Source of the DNA: AP-15 sp963772295
Lineage (GTDB): Bacteria; Pseudomonadota; Alphaproteobacteria; ATCC43930; CGMCC-115725
Direction: 5' to 3'
Assembly: GCA_963772295.1 (NCBI GenBank)
Contig: CAVYWO010000017.1
Span: 372,001 to 436,000 of the forward strand
DNA length: 64,000 nucleotides
Part shown: positions 31,315-40,642 of the stretch, in pieces
Layout of the letters: each line of letters opens with the position of its first letter
How positions within the stretch are numbered: position 1 is the first letter of the stretch
Made by a program: the position numbers and the translations under genes
Notes under the pieces: generated by a model
The model's database searches: none
What the model saw: only the letters and a program-made list of their open reading frames with translations
What the model was told of the DNA's origin: nothing

Positions 31315-32232
31315 ATGGAAATATTTGCGCGCACCGACGCCGCCTACCTGCTCGGGGCGGGCGTCAGCCTGTTCTCGCTGATGAAGCACAATATGGAGAG
31401 CCTGCGCGATTGGCACTTCACGGTGTTTTGCGCCAATGAGGTACTGGATCTCGGTTCCAGCCTCTTCGGTGCAATAGGTGCCGCCTTCGCCGCCTCGATC
31501 GAGGTGCGCGCCGCCGCCAGCTCGCTCTCTTTGGAGGAGACCGAACTGCGGACGGAATGGGGCTTTTTCACTCCCAGTCGCGCCCGGTCGCGGGCGGCTT
31601 ACTATCGGATCTATGCCGCCCGACAATTGCTCGACGAAGGCACAGTGGGCCGGGCGCTCTATATCGACGCCGATACCTGCGTATATGCCGGGCTCGATCA
31701 ACTGGTCGGGGTCGACCTCGCCGGACAGCCCCTCGGTGCGTGCCTCGAAGACGCGGGCAACCCCCTGGTCCGTCAGGCCGCCAGGCTGCTGGGTTTGGAA
31801 TCCGAGCAGTACTTCAATTCCGGCGTGCTGCTTTTCGATCTGCGTCACCCCGATCTTCGCGCGTTGCTCGAGCGGGCCACAGAGATATCTCTGACCGAAC
31901 CGCACCGGCTCACCTTTGTCGATCAGTGCGCGCTCAACCTGGCGTTTCAGGGGAGGTTCGCGGCCCGGTCGGAGCGCTTCAACCGGTTGGTCAAGCCGCA
32001 GAGCGTCGTCGAGCAACTTCCCGGCGAATCGACGGTCGTTCACTTTCTCGCCCGGCCCAAACCGTGGGATCCGATGTACGACGCGCCAAACTGCATGCCC
32101 TGGCTGAGGGAGTTCGCGGCGATGTCCCACGTCATCGCACCCGATCCGATAAAGCGTCTCCTGGCATTGCAATATCCGGCGGTCGCCGACGTCGTGCGGC
32201 GACCCGCACAGCCGTCCGCACGAATGTGCTGA
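31315..32232 (+). CDS. Glycosyltransferase family 8 protein
   Basis: A 305-residue retaining GT-A glycosyltransferase. The N-terminus EIFARTDAAYLLGAGVSLFS and the metal-binding DXD in ALYIDADTCVYAGLDQL are typical. The block QYFNSGVLLFDLRHPDLR and the C-terminal VVHFLARPKPWD (HxxxxxKPW) complete the family signature. Such enzymes transfer hexoses or uronic acids from nucleotide sugars in LPS core or capsule assembly. The start at 31315 was chosen because the conserved beta strand starts there. The next gene begins 9 bases after its stop. Confidence 0.85.
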   Translation: MEIFARTDAAYLLGAGVSLFSLMKHNMESLRDWHFTVFCANEVLDLGSSLFGAIGAAFAASIEVRAAASSLSLEETELRTEWGFFTPSRARSRAAYYRIYAARQLLDEGTVGRALYIDADTCVYAGLDQLVGVDLAGQPLGACLEDAGNPLVRQAARLLGLESEQYFNSGVLLFDLRHPDLRALLERATEISLTEPHRLTFVDQCALNLAFQGRFAARSERFNRLVKPQSVVEQLPGESTVVHFLARPKPWDPMYDAPNCMPWLREFAAMSHVIAPDPIKRLLALQYPAVADVVRRPAQPSARMC

Positions 32233-32241
32233 CGGGGCGGC

Positions 32242-33777
32242 ATGGCAACAAGCGACGGGGCAGAACCGAAGCCGCAACCCTCTCCCGCGGCCGCGCCTCG
32301 CGGCGCCGGCCGGGATGTTCGTTGGCAAGCCGGCATCCGTCCCGTTCTGCGCTCGCTCGCGTCGCTCCTCGAGGCAACGAGGCCCGCGCTGGCAAGGCAG
32401 CACTTGCAGCTTGCGGCTGATGAACCGCAGCGCCTCGCCAAGGTCGTCGCATACGGCCAGTCTCTCCTGGAGCCGGCGCGCTCGACGACGCCGAGCAACT
32501 CTTCCGCGCGCTCGCCGAACTCGCTCCGGCGGCGCCGGCCGGCCATGTCGGGTTGGCGCGAACGGCAGCGCGCCGGAATGACAGGGCGGATGCCGTCGCT
32601 CATTGGGATTGCGCGATAGAGCGCTTCGGGAACCGGGCCGATCCCCGCTGGCACGCCGCGCGCGCGGTTTTGCTGGCCGAATTGGGGCGGTCGGACGATG
32701 TCGAAGCGGCGATCGGCGCTCCGCCCGAGGGTTCGAGCGCGCGTGCAGCCGTCCTGGTCGCGCTGGCGCGGCTGGCCATGCGCCGCCGTTGGTGGGCGGA
32801 AGCTCTGCTGCGTTGGGAGACGCTGCTCCACGGGAGCGGCGACAAGGCTGACCCATCGTGGTTGATTGACGCGGCGACGGTTCTACTGGAGCTCGGCTGC
32901 GTCGACGAGGCCGAAAAGATCATCGACGGCGTGCCGGACACCCCCGCCCCTGCGGCATCACTGTCCGTCGCCCGTGCGCGAATTTCCGCCCGGCGCCAAG
33001 ACTGGCGCCGGGCGTTGGGCTGCTTCGAGGCGGCACTGGCGGTGTCGCCGAGCGGCATGAAGCCAGGCGTGGAACTGTCGCGGGCAACTGCACTTTTCGA
33101 GCTGGGGCATGTCGAGGAGGCCGAAGCGGAGCTTCGCCGGCTGGGCAGTGTCCGTCCGCTTGCCGCGGCCCTCCGCGGCCCCGTTTTTCCAGACCATACA
33201 AGGCCGAAGGTCTTCGGCGCGGACCGGCACCACCTCGCTGTCCGCCGCGTTAACGATCCTTGACTTCGCCACGGTCGATTGGACCAACCGATTGACTTGT
33301 GAATTGATAAGCGATGACGATCTATATCTGTTCGATGCTTTTACCGATACGCCATCCTGTCTTACTTTTGAGCGGAATTTCTATTTGTTTCCCGACGCGA
33401 AGTCCATCTATACGACGCGCGATCCGGTCGATTGGGAAAAATCCTTCACCGGGCATGTGAAGTCCATCTATTCTGTAACCAGCTTCGGAAAACACCGCAC
33501 GAGAATGAGAGAAGGTGCTTTCCGTCACGGCAGGGCGTTCATCAGCCAAGGCATGGGGCTGTTCCTCGATTATGAGAATTATGCCGAAGCGTTTCACGCT
33601 TACGATCGGCGCGTGCGACGGTTCTTTGAAGACAAGCCAAAAGCGCAATTTCTGAAGTTCGACATCTATGCGGGTGACGGTTGGCGTGAACTCTGCGAGT
33701 TTCTCGGCCGAGACGTGCCGGACGCCCCATTCCCGTGGAGAAACCGCACCGTGACAGGCGAAGGACTGTGCGGCTGA
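32242..33777 (+). CDS. TPR-sulfotransferase protein, frameshifted twice
   Basis: ATG 32242 opens a helical protein whose repeats continue across one frame change near 32465 (AYGQSLLE, then GALDDAEQLFRALAELAP, VAHWDCAIERFG, CVDEAEKIIDG, ALGCFEAALAVSP, HVEEAEAELRRLG): tetratricopeptide repeats. At about 33215 the frame reads RPKVFG, and in the next frame ARTGTTSLSAALTILDF continues. Together these form the N-terminal PAPS-binding loop of a sulfotransferase (usual KVFG..RTGTTSL), which ends at 33777 with EFLGRDVPDAPFPWRNR. TPR-sulfotransferase fusions are known. The alternative is two genes, with the sulfotransferase truncated. Confidence 0.7.
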
Positions 33778-33911
33778 AAGGATTCTCCCGCGGGAATGTC
33801 TTGAGGGTCGCGCGCAGGCTGGCGCAGGAAATGTCCAGCATCTTCTCCTAAGGCGTCAGGGCAGGTCCATTTGAATTCGTAGATGCTTCGGTATCGCGCG
33901 ACTGCGGCTGC

Positions 33912-34982
33912 TCAAGCGATGCCAAGCAGTCTCTGCGCGGTGCCGCCGAGGATCGCGATGCGCTGGTCGTCGCTGAGCCCCGGCGTATCCATGATCAGAT
34001 CGACCTCGGTCGAGGTCCACGGGAACGGGTAGTCGGTACCAATCATGATCTTGTCCGGGCCGGTTTCGGCGATCAGGTGGCGCAACCCCTCGGGGGTGAA
34101 CACGATCGTGTCGAAATAGAGCTGACCGTCCCTAAGGTACGCGGTCGGATTTTTCTTCGGCAGCGGGCCGACACGGTTGGGGAAGCACCGGGTCACCGCA
34201 TCCGAGCGGTTTGCGTAGGACGGCAGGAAGCCGCCGCCATGCGCGGCGCAGATCTTCAAGCCTGGGAAGCGGTCGAGCGTGCCCTCGAAGATCAGGTGCG
34301 ACAGGGCAATCGTGGTTTCGAGCGGGTTGCCGATCGTGTTGGTCAAGAGGCCGCAGCCGGCGAGCCTGCCGGTCGCCTCCAATTCACGGGTGCCGAGCGG
34401 ATGCATGAAGACGAGCACCCCCAATTCTTCACATTTGGCCCAAAACGGGTGGAATTTCGGGTTGGCCAGTTCGTCGCCGGCGACACTGCCGGCGACGCCG
34501 ACACCGCGGAAGCCGAGATTCTTCACCGCGTGCTGGACCTGCCGCGCTGCCAGACCCGGGTATTGCAAGGCGGCGGTTGCGAAGGCGACGAAGCGGTCGG
34601 GATTGGCGGCGCAGAACTCGACCAGCGTCTCGTTCTGGACCCGGATCAATTCGGCGACGACGTCCCGCTCGACGCGGTACCAGTAAGGATTGATGCTCAG
34701 CACCTCGACGTCGATACCCTGTGCGTCCATCGCGGCGATGCGCGAGCTGGTGTCGTGCATCAGGAGGGCCTGCGTTTCGAGCGGCAGATCGACCAGCTGC
34801 ATCGCCGCCGGTACCGCGCAATGCGCGTGCACGTCGACGGTTTTGACCCGCTTGCCGGCGATGACGACGTCGCGGCGCTGCGCCCGCGGATGCGCCCCGG
34901 TCCCGGACCCGGTTTCGGGGCTCGCGAGCGCTCGCGTGCCAGCCACTTCACAACCGACAAACGCAAGTCCGCTGCCAGCCAT
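33912..34982 (-). CDS. Amidohydrolase-family (ACMSD-like) metal-dependent hydrolase
   Basis: A 356-residue TIM-barrel enzyme. Metal ligands are visible as HxH (His52, His54 in TVDVHAHC), His in VLVFMHPLG, His in CAAHGGGFLPSYANR and Asp in MIGTDYPFPW, the pattern of aminocarboxymuconate-semialdehyde decarboxylase relatives, which decarboxylate or hydrolyse aromatic-derived acids. The start at 34982 has GAGGAGG. The first 20 residues (AGSGLAFVGCEVAGTRA) look like the hydrophobic part of a Tat signal without its twin arginines, so export is doubtful. It faces away from the island genes around it. Confidence 0.82.
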   Translation of the reverse strand: MAGSGLAFVGCEVAGTRALASPETGSGTGAHPRAQRRDVVIAGKRVKTVDVHAHCAVPAAMQLVDLPLETQALLMHDTSSRIAAMDAQGIDVEVLSINPYWYRVERDVVAELIRVQNETLVEFCAANPDRFVAFATAALQYPGLAARQVQHAVKNLGFRGVGVAGSVAGDELANPKFHPFWAKCEELGVLVFMHPLGTRELEATGRLAGCGLLTNTIGNPLETTIALSHLIFEGTLDRFPGLKICAAHGGGFLPSYANRSDAVTRCFPNRVGPLPKKNPTAYLRDGQLYFDTIVFTPEGLRHLIAETGPDKIMIGTDYPFPWTSTEVDLIMDTPGLSDDQRIAILGGTAQRLLGIA

Positions 34983-35004
34983 GTCAGTACCTCCTCGAGA
35001 TCCG

Positions 35005-35862
35005 TTAATATATCTGTGGCGTAGAAGCGACCACCACTAGGTCACTATTAGTATCATCGAATATATCTGATTCTTTGTACGGATCGCTCCAGCACCGTGA
35101 AAAGAAACACGTGAGCGGCACGCCACCCGAGTCATCGATCAATTCCAGAAGCTCACTCATACAATACAATCTTATATGGTCCCGAGACTGGCCGATCCTA
35201 TAGTGGGGAGGAAAGGCCGGCGTGGGATTGATCCTTAATGCCATTTTTTCCAGTTTGTCGCGAGTGTACAAATTTGGGGTGGTCAAAATCAAATAACCTT
35301 GGAGAGATAGATGGCGAAGCAAAAAGCGGAGAACTCTAAGTGGGCTAGCGGGTAGGTGCTCGAGCACCTCAGTAAAAATGATCATATCGAACTGGGATCC
35401 TAGATATTTTTTATCGATCGTAAATTGCGTTAGGTCCAATGAAAATATCCCCGAAAATTCAGATTTATTTGATAGTTCTTTGCATCGCACTGGGAGGTCA
35501 GCAACAAAAATACGGGCATCCGGAAACAATTTTTTGATTATTACGGTGTTCGCGCTGAAACCGATATCCAGGATCCTGTTGGGCGCGGCTCTATTTGCAA
35601 GCAGTCTATTCACTATGCTGTCTGTCTCCCAAAAACGCCGCAGGTGATAATTTACATATGATATATCGCCGCTCCTAGTATTGACCCCCTTCTGTTTTAA
35701 GGAAGCAATACTATCAGTAACTATTCCATGAAAAGCCGAGAAGTCTAACGAATATGGATTGGTTAGGGCTACGGCTAACCTGCGTGCAGAGTCTGTAAAG
35801 TAGGGCTTGATACGCGGGTCAGACTCGAACTTGTATCGGTCGTTCAGCAAACCAACGGACAT
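35005..35862 (-). CDS. SAM-dependent methyltransferase, low-GC gene
   Basis: A 285-residue class I methyltransferase. Motif I is RILDIGFSANTVIIKKLF, followed by ARIFVADLP, and the post-motif FDMIIFTEVLEHLPASPLRV and GYLILTTPNLYTRDKLEKM, as in the Methyltransf_11/23 group found in polysaccharide clusters. The gene is clearly richer in A and T than its neighbours and uses AT-ending codons, which suggests recent transfer. It lies on the minus strand in the glycan island, downstream of the ligase operon, and is separated from it by 285 bases. The substrate is unknown. Confidence 0.8.
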   Translation of the reverse strand: MSVGLLNDRYKFESDPRIKPYFTDSARRLAVALTNPYSLDFSAFHGIVTDSIASLKQKGVNTRSGDISYVNYHLRRFWETDSIVNRLLANRAAPNRILDIGFSANTVIIKKLFPDARIFVADLPVRCKELSNKSEFSGIFSLDLTQFTIDKKYLGSQFDMIIFTEVLEHLPASPLRVLRFLLRHLSLQGYLILTTPNLYTRDKLEKMALRINPTPAFPPHYRIGQSRDHIRLYCMSELLELIDDSGGVPLTCFFSRCWSDPYKESDIFDDTNSDLVVVASTPQIY

Positions 35863-36147
35863 TGGTCAGATCCCGGCGGCTTCGGGGCCATCATCGTGCT
35901 TCTGAACCGGCTTCGGCAACCCAAAATCGCCTTCGCGGCACGCTTCAGCGAGTAGCCGATCCGGTGCCGCAAGACATCGTTGGCCGGTGGCCCGATCGCG
36001 CGAGACCCTCAGGACGCATCGGCTCTACACCATCGTACCGGCCACGACAGGCGGTCAGATCTCAGTGCAATGGGCTCGGCTTCGCCAACCGCCAGCCCTC
36101 GCTTTCGCTACGGCACCAAAGAGGGGGCCGCCCGCCTGTGCCCGGCG

Positions 36148-37605
36148 TCATAACCTCTGCGTGCCGTTTTCCCGCCCGATGCGGGCGAGCGCACGCTTGT
36201 CGACCTTGCCGGCGGCGCCCCTCGGGAGCCGCGGCAAAAAATGGATCTGGCGGGGCACCTTGTGCGGCGTCAGGCGCGTGCGGCAATGCGCGAGCAGCTT
36301 TCCGGTCCACGCTTCTCGTCGCGAAACGACGAAGGCCACCACCACCTCCTCGCTGCCTGCGCCGGGCCGGCCGATAACGGCGGCCTCGATGATGTCGGGG
36401 TGGTCCGGCAATACCTGCTCGACATCGGCCGGGTACACCTTCGCGCCGCTGCGCCTGATGACTTCGGCAGTCCGTCCTTGCAGGAACAGATACCCGAGTT
36501 CATCGAGGCATGCGATCTCGCCCGGATAAAACCACCTGCCCCGAAAATTGTTCTCTGCCGGTCCGGGGAAAGGCGAGGCGAGCCCCGGCGCGCCACAGTG
36601 CAATTCGCCGGCGGTCCCATCCGGCAGCTGGCGGTCGTCGCCATCCACCACTTCGATTTCGGCCAGGGAATGCGGCTGGCCGACGCTCGCTGCGCGCTCG
36701 GCAATGTCGCCCGGGCGCAAAACGGCGATGGCCAACGTCTCGGCGGTGCCATACCTCTCCTGGAAATTTGGCGTCAATCGCCGGAGCGCCGCGCGCTTCT
36801 CCTCGGCGTGCAGCGGCGCGCCGGCGCAAAACAGCGCCATGGCCTCGGGCAGCCGCGCGTCCCGCTCGGAGCTATTCAGCAGCTGGCGCACCACCGAAGG
36901 CACCACAACCCCCGCCGTTGCCTTCTCTTGGCGGGCGACATCCGCGTATTCGACGCCGGCGAAAAGGCTAGGATACAAAATGACACTGTCGCTGCGCAGC
37001 AGATGCGCAAGGCGGCTGTTGCGGCCGCCGCTGTAGTAAAGCGGCAGCGGGCTCTGATAGCGGTGATGGCCGGCCGGGATCTCGAACATGCCGGCCATCG
37101 CGAAATGATATTGCAGATGCGTCATCGAAGTCAGCTTTGGCTCGCCGGTGCTCCCGGAACTCGCGGAAATCACCAGCAGATCACCCCACTCCGCCGGTCG
37201 CTCGGCCAGGGGTTCGGCCCGCGCGACGGCGCGATGCCAGATCGCATCGACGGCCACGCAATAACAGTCCGCGGGCGGCAGTGAGTCGGGTTCGACGAGC
37301 AGGTACTTGATATCGGCCGCGACGGGTAAACGCCCGTTCTCGGCGGGTCGGGCGCGCCAATCCAGCGGGACCGCGACCGCGCCGATCCGTGCCGCGGCGA
37401 GCAGAGCGATAATATGATCGGCGCTGTCCCTGAGGCGAAGGCCGACCCGGTCACGGGGCACAACACCGAGGGCTGACAGATGGGCGGCCGTGCGTGTCGT
37501 CAGCGCCGCCAGCTCGCGGTAGGTGATCCCGCGTCCGCCATCGCTGAGCGCGACCGTATGCGGTCGGGTTCTGGCGTAATGCAGGATCGCAGCGAGGGCG
37601 TTCAT
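36148..37605 (-). CDS. AMP-forming acyl/aminoacyl ligase (ANL superfamily)
   Basis: The protein has 485 residues from ATG 37605. ANL core motifs: A3 ISASSGSTGEPKLTS, A5 FQERYGTAETLA, A7-like FYPGEIACLDELGYLFLQGR, A8 EVIRRSGAKVYPADVEQ, and A10 PRGAAGKVDKRALA with the catalytic Lys. The usual TGD of A7 reads PGE, so the ribose-binding Asp is replaced. It adenylates a carboxylic acid. A carrier-protein gene immediately upstream (stop about 70 bases before this start, same strand) is the likely acceptor. An in-frame ATG at 37641 is the alternative start. Acyl-CoA synthesis is another possibility. Confidence 0.82.
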   Translation of the reverse strand: MNALAAILHYARTRPHTVALSDGGRGITYRELAALTTRTAAHLSALGVVPRDRVGLRLRDSADHIIALLAAARIGAVAVPLDWRARPAENGRLPVAADIKYLLVEPDSLPPADCYCVAVDAIWHRAVARAEPLAERPAEWGDLLVISASSGSTGEPKLTSMTHLQYHFAMAGMFEIPAGHHRYQSPLPLYYSGGRNSRLAHLLRSDSVILYPSLFAGVEYADVARQEKATAGVVVPSVVRQLLNSSERDARLPEAMALFCAGAPLHAEEKRAALRRLTPNFQERYGTAETLAIAVLRPGDIAERAASVGQPHSLAEIEVVDGDDRQLPDGTAGELHCGAPGLASPFPGPAENNFRGRWFYPGEIACLDELGYLFLQGRTAEVIRRSGAKVYPADVEQVLPDHPDIIEAAVIGRPGAGSEEVVVAFVVSRREAWTGKLLAHCRTRLTPHKVPRQIHFLPRLPRGAAGKVDKRALARIGRENGTQRL

Positions 37606-37677
37606 CGGAACGGGGGCGAGCGCGGATGCGACCGGGGGCATTGCCGCGCAGCCGCGTACAGCCCAGCCGTCAACGGC

Positions 37678-38005
37678 TCACCCGCGGTTTTGCGCGGAAG
37701 GGCTGGGGTCGCGCGAAGACCGCTGCGCCTCGCTGACCTCGCGGGCGAGGGCGGCAATGGTCGGCGATCAAGCGCGCCAGCGGTAAATGCACCCCGAACG
37801 CCTCCTCGACCAAAGCAAAGATGACTGTTGCGGAGTAGGAATCGCCGCCGAGATCGGTATAGTCGTCGTCGACGCCGACGCAGTCCATATTGAGCACCGC
37901 ACACCATATTTCTGCGAGGCGCCGCTCTGTGGTGGTGCGCGGCGCAGCGTAAGCCTGGGGTAGGGCTAGGTGCCGACGCAGAACCCGCGAGTCTTCATTT
38001 GCCAT
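37678..38005 (-). CDS. Phosphopantetheine acyl carrier protein, frameshifted near the end
   Basis: A small carrier protein of about 108 residues. TTTERRLAEIWCAVLNMD leads to the phosphopantetheine site DLGGDSYSATVIFALVEE (Ser in GGDS). After FGVHLPLARLIAD the original frame degenerates, while another frame continues with TIAALAREVSEAQRSS and stops at 37678, which fits the last helix of the fold. One indel near 37765 explains this. ATG 38005 was chosen over an upstream in-frame start at 38035. It lies between the hydrolase gene and the ligase gene, on the same strand. Confidence 0.78.
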
Positions 38006-38044
38006 GTCGTACGAAACCTGCGGATCCAGGTGCAATGCCGCATC

Positions 38045-38641
38045 TCATCGTCGCGGCCCTAGGGCGAGCAATCCTGCCAGCATCGCGCGCAAATCGTCAT
38101 GGAGCGCGAGCCATCGAAGCAGTTCGTGATCGTCGCAGCCTGCCACCGGATGAAGGTTCACTCCCGAAACCCCCAACAGATGCTCCGCATGAACCCGGTC
38201 GCGAGGGGCTGACTCCGCGTATACGACTTCGATCCTCGAGGAGTACCGTCTCGCCGTCAAGAAGCCTCTGAGGTCCAGCTCCTCACCCGAGAAGGAGGCC
38301 TCCAAGCGCCCGCTGACGATACGAGATCCCCGCTCGAGCTTGGCAACAGCACCGCGCGCCCTGTGCGTTTGCCCGGCAATGCTCACCACTCGGTCGGCGC
38401 CGATGTCGACACCGTAACGGATCGCCGCCGAACCGCCGGCGGAATATCCGATCGCGCACCAGCGCTTCGCCGGCAAGCGCTCGCGGAGGCCGCGCAAGGC
38501 GCGCAGCGGCGCGGCGTAATCCTCGCCCAATGAGGCAATTCCTCGGAGATAGGACGGCCGTCGAAAGTCCTTGAGGTAGACTGCCGTCACGCCGGATGCG
38601 GCCAGATAGCGATCGAACAATGGCAACGGCATCGACAGCAC
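38045..38641 (-). CDS. Alpha/beta-hydrolase-like protein
   Basis: A 198-residue protein beginning with GTG 38641. The nucleophile elbow is GYSAGGSAAIRYG (Ser67), preceded by KRWCAIGYS. The likely acid and base are towards the end (EVVYAESAPRD, GCDDHELLRW with the His). This is a compact hydrolase fold; in context a thioesterase acting on the carrier protein or an acyltransferase-type role is possible. Upstream in the same frame, after a stop, TAILVFTALNDVLS still reads as the first beta strand, so the true N-terminus may be slightly longer and lost to an indel. Confidence 0.65.
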   Translation of the reverse strand: MLSMPLPLFDRYLAASGVTAVYLKDFRRPSYLRGIASLGEDYAAPLRALRGLRERLPAKRWCAIGYSAGGSAAIRYGVDIGADRVVSIAGQTHRARGAVAKLERGSRIVSGRLEASFSGEELDLRGFLTARRYSSRIEVVYAESAPRDRVHAEHLLGVSGVNLHPVAGCDDHELLRWLALHDDLRAMLAGLLALGPRR

Positions 38642-38674
38642 ATCATTGAGTGCGGTAAAGACGAGGATAGCGGT

Positions 38675-39638
38675 TTATGCTCCGGGCATTTCGGCCAAGA
38701 TGACGTCGCGCGCCTTGTCGTCGAGCATCACCGGCCGCAGCAATTCCGCATCTTTGGGGGATCTTTCCAAGACTTCGTCGCAACTCGCGCTCGCGCAGGG
38801 CGCCGATGTTCATCGATTCCGGCACCTCGGCCGGCGGCGCGATCTGCTTGAGCGTGCGGAACCCGCACGTCAAGGCGAACGCTCTGAGCCCCGGGTCATT
38901 CGGCCAATGCGTGAGCGCGTCGTCGAGCTGGTCCGAACCCTCTTTGTCCCGGCCTGAAAAGACGAGCAATCTGATGCCTTCCAACTCCCATCCGGGGTTA
39001 TCGGGCGCCAGTTCGGCCAAATCGCGATAGCGCGAGATCGCCGTTTCCAAATCGCCTTGTTGCGCTGCCGCCCAGGCCAGCAGCGTCGCGGCCTCGATGC
39101 TTCCCGGGTCGATTTCGCGGGCGAACGCGGCGGCGGTCGCAACGCCATCGAGATCGTCCAAAACATGCGGCAGCGAGCATCACGAAGTCCTGCGCGGTGG
39201 GATTTGCCTCGACGGCGATCGCTTGCTCGGCGGCCCGACGCAACGATTTCCAGTCTTTAGCGTTCCAGGCCAGGATTCGCTCGGTGCGCAGGGCGTCGGC
39301 GGGGGCGGCGCCGCGATCTCTCGCCGAGGCTAATGCGGCCGCCGCCGCATCCGCTTCGCCGCATTTCGACAAGGCTCGGGCAAGAGCCAGCGCGAGCCCG
39401 GGGGTTTCGGGAACCGTTCGGCCTCGGCGCGCAACGCGGCCGCCGCCTCATGAAAAAGGGCTTCGCCTGTTCGCCCTTCGATGTCAGCAAACCGCGCCGC
39501 CAGCAGCAGACCGGCCTCGGGCCATTGCTGCAAGCCTTGGTCGAGCAACGACTTCGCCGCTTCGATCTCACCGACGTCGAGATGGCGGTGCGCCGGTTGC
39601 AACAGATCGGAAAGTTTCGTGCGCTCAACCTCAGGCAT
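38675..39638 (-). CDS. TPR-repeat protein, frameshifted
   Basis: The start ATG 39638 overlaps the stop of the methyltransferase upstream by 8 bases. Repeats can be followed through about three frames: EIEAAKSLLDQGLQQWPEAG, LLLAARFADIEGRTGEALFH, GEADAAAAALASARDRGAAP, EQAIAVEANPTAQDFVMLAA, EAATLLAWAAAQQGDLETAI, YRDLAELAPDNPGWELEGI. It ends near EMPGA at 38675. Tetratricopeptide repeats provide protein-binding scaffolds. Homologous TPR stretches accompany sulfotransferases and glycosyltransferases elsewhere in this island. Confidence 0.7.
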
Positions 39639-40332
39639 GGCAACTCCCCTTCCAGGCGTGAAAGATGCCGCGCGTCCGGCCAAAGCCGTCAGTATAGGAG
39701 ATCCGCGTAAATCCATGCATTCGTAGCAGATCTATCATGCATTGCCGATTGGGTCCCCACCAGTTACTCGGATTGTTGCCGAGTTCCGCGCCGGGATAAT
39801 ATACCATCATCGGTCGCGAATCTTCAGTAAAAACCAGATGAGTTTCAACCACCATCACCTCGCTTGTGATGGAGGACAATTCACGCAGAGCCGCCAAGGG
39901 ATCGCGAAGATGATAAAAAACCCCCAGGAACAAGACGATGTCGAAGATGCCTAGAGAACTCAGCGTTAGCTGCGGTGCATCGAGATCCACGTCTTGTGCG
40001 GCGATATTCGATAGCCCGGTGGCGCGGACAGCGAGATCGAATGCTTGGCGAGCCCGGCGGCGGTTGTTCCAGCTCATATGGTCGACGGCGACAACCTTGG
40101 CGGCTCCGCGGCGGCTGGCTTCAATTGAAAAACCGCCGTTGAACGCGCCTACGTCCAAAACCGATTTTCCATTCAAACTCAAGCGATCAAACACTGCTTT
40201 AGTTTCGTAGGCCATTTGTTTGAGACTCTTTCTACCTGGAGTAATTATTCCGTCTCTCAATTCAATAGAATGCCACCAGAAATGCCGATTTATTGCAGAT
40301 CGTAAAGTATCGTCGTCCTCGATGTCGAACAT
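39631..40332 (-). CDS. Class I SAM methyltransferase (CmoB/DUF1698-like)
   Basis: A 233-residue methyltransferase. SAM-binding motif I is SVLDVGAFNGGFSIEASRRG followed by KVVAVDHMSW; then FDIVLFLGVFYHLRDPLAAL and the C-terminal GPNRQCMIDLLRMHGF. The blocks resemble the tRNA-mo5U34 methyltransferase-like group, which in glycan islands is usually of unknown acceptor. ATG 40332 is preferred to a GTG at 40335. It heads the minus-strand operon methyltransferase, TPR, hydrolase, carrier protein, ligase, and is divergent from the secreted-protein gene at 40643. Confidence 0.8.
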   Translation of the reverse strand: MFDIEDDDTLRSAINRHFWWHSIELRDGIITPGRKSLKQMAYETKAVFDRLSLNGKSVLDVGAFNGGFSIEASRRGAAKVVAVDHMSWNNRRRARQAFDLAVRATGLSNIAAQDVDLDAPQLTLSSLGIFDIVLFLGVFYHLRDPLAALRELSSITSEVMVVETHLVFTEDSRPMMVYYPGAELGNNPSNWWGPNRQCMIDLLRMHGFTRISYTDGFGRTRGIFHAWKGSCHA

Positions 40333-40642
40333 CACGCTACCTTTATTTTACGCGCAAACCGCACAACGCGGCGTCCTCGCCATGGTCCGAAATGAACATA
40401 AGGAACCTCCTATCGCACGGCAACTGATTGACCGGATTTGTGGTCATCGCGCGGGTCTGCTCCAGAACGGGACGAGGCGGAGCCCAGCGGGAGAGCGCCG
40501 CCGGGTTCCGCGCAGCGCCACGGACTTGCGCAACGGCTAAATTCGGCAGACAACCACTTGCAGGGGCGCCGTCGCTCTGAAGCAGGTTCGGGTGTGACGG
40601 TCGGGCCGCTCGCCGATCCCCCGGAAACTGGGAGGGCTCCGC
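40333..40642. other. Divergent intergenic region carrying the right direct repeat
   Basis: No gene is supported here. It holds the 32-base repeat at 40525-40556 and must contain the promoters of the divergent methyltransferase operon and of the secreted-protein gene. Confidence 0.5.
40525..40556 (+). repeat. 32-bp direct repeat, right copy
   Basis: Identical to 30440-30471. In the left copy the distance from the repeat to the start of the duplicated coding block is 101 bases; here it is 220 bases. The extra 119 bases encode the start and signal peptide of the downstream gene. Confidence 0.85.

Noticed and set aside
29125..32856. 1243-codon open frame on the minus strand
   Set aside because: Very long, but it runs antisense through ispDF, the relic gene and GT8; its residues are Arg/Pro/Ala-rich without motifs.
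30440..40556. Phage or integrative-element attachment sites formed by the 32-bp repeats
   Set aside because: No integrase is found inside the block and the repeats are not at a tRNA, so homologous duplication is the simpler reading.
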